In this document: one piece after another, positions 6,008 to 6,104 of the stretch
Numbering within the stretch: the first letter of the stretch is position 1
How the letters are laid out: every line of letters begins with the position of its first letter
Assembly: GCA_003159055.1 (NCBI GenBank)
Contig: PMLH01000202.1
Location: 1-6,104, forward strand
Reading direction: 5' to 3'
Source of the DNA: Myxococcales bacterium
Lineage (GTDB): Bacteria; Myxococcota; Polyangia; Fen-1088
DNA: 6,104 nt
Notes under the pieces: generated by a model
Database searches by the model: none
What the model was told of the DNA's origin: nothing
What the model saw: the letters and a program-made list of their open reading frames with translations, nothing else
Made by a program: the position numbers and the translations under genes

Positions 6008-6104
6008 GTGAACAACCCCCCCTTGCCGCGCGGCCCGCGAATCCTCGCCTCTTTGGCACTGCTCGCTCTTGCCGCGACCTTTCTCGCGGCCCAGAGCGAC
6101 TTCG
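6008..6104 (+). CDS. N-terminus of an exported protein, 3' truncated by window edge
   Basis: From GTG 6008 the frame stays open to the edge (32 full codons). The product begins MNNPPLPRGPRILASLALL and continues ALAATFLAAQSDF. This has the layout of a Sec signal peptide: a basic n-region (R8, R11), a hydrophobic core of about 16 residues and small residues (LAA) before QSDF, where cleavage could occur. There is no lipobox Cys in the visible part. A single N-terminal membrane anchor is the alternative. The mature protein is outside the window, so no function can be given. It is divergent from the MNT/HEPN pair, with 119 bases between starts. The start is supported by the signal-like sequence, a weak AGGG upstream and a candidate promoter at 5967-5993. 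Confidence 0.6.
   Translation, partial: MNNPPLPRGPRILASLALLALAATFLAAQSDF

Overview
The window comes from a high-GC bacterial chromosome. The best guess at the source is a myxobacterium-like member of Myxococcota, perhaps Polyangia. The main clue is a secreted lipoprotein with a Gly/Ser/Thr-rich linker of about 145 residues between its lipidated Cys and a beta-propeller, a layout common in that group. Codon use favours G or C in third positions throughout, and two genes start with GTG. This taxonomic call is inference, not measurement. Coding density is high, with no RNA genes, insertion sequences or CRISPR array visible.

Layout from left to right: (1) 1-1008 (+), the C-terminal three quarters of a class II fumarase (fumC), cut by the window edge. 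(2) 1010-1525 (-), a rubrerythrin/ferritin-like diiron protein that converges on fumC with one base between the stop codons. (3) 1655-3040 (-), an SMP-30/gluconolactonase-type lipoprotein. (4) 3175-5001 (+), a 608-residue polytopic membrane protein resembling GT-C glycosyltransferases, with two TPR-like units at its C-terminus. (5) 5532-5888 and 5015-5542 (-), a two-gene MNT/HEPN (MntA/HepT-like) toxin-antitoxin-type module, with the nucleotidyltransferase first and the two frames overlapping by 11 bases. (6) 6008-6104 (+), the first 32 codons of a gene with an export signal, cut by the right edge.

The genes do not form one pathway. Fumarase is housekeeping (TCA cycle), the diiron protein probably handles iron, peroxide or redox stress, and the lipoprotein and membrane protein act at the envelope. 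The MNT/HEPN pair is the accessory element. It is inserted in opposite orientation between two rightward genes, and its MNT subunit keeps the full catalytic motif.

The points most worth checking are: the HEPN subunit has Asn where the RX4HXY motif expects the catalytic His; a perfect 20-bp palindrome lies inside the MNT coding sequence; an exact 9-base CIRCE half-site lies upstream of the diiron gene; and the edge gene has a promoter-like pair that would give an almost leaderless transcript. I see no convincing new multi-gene system. The closest candidate is the MNT/HEPN pair with its altered motif.
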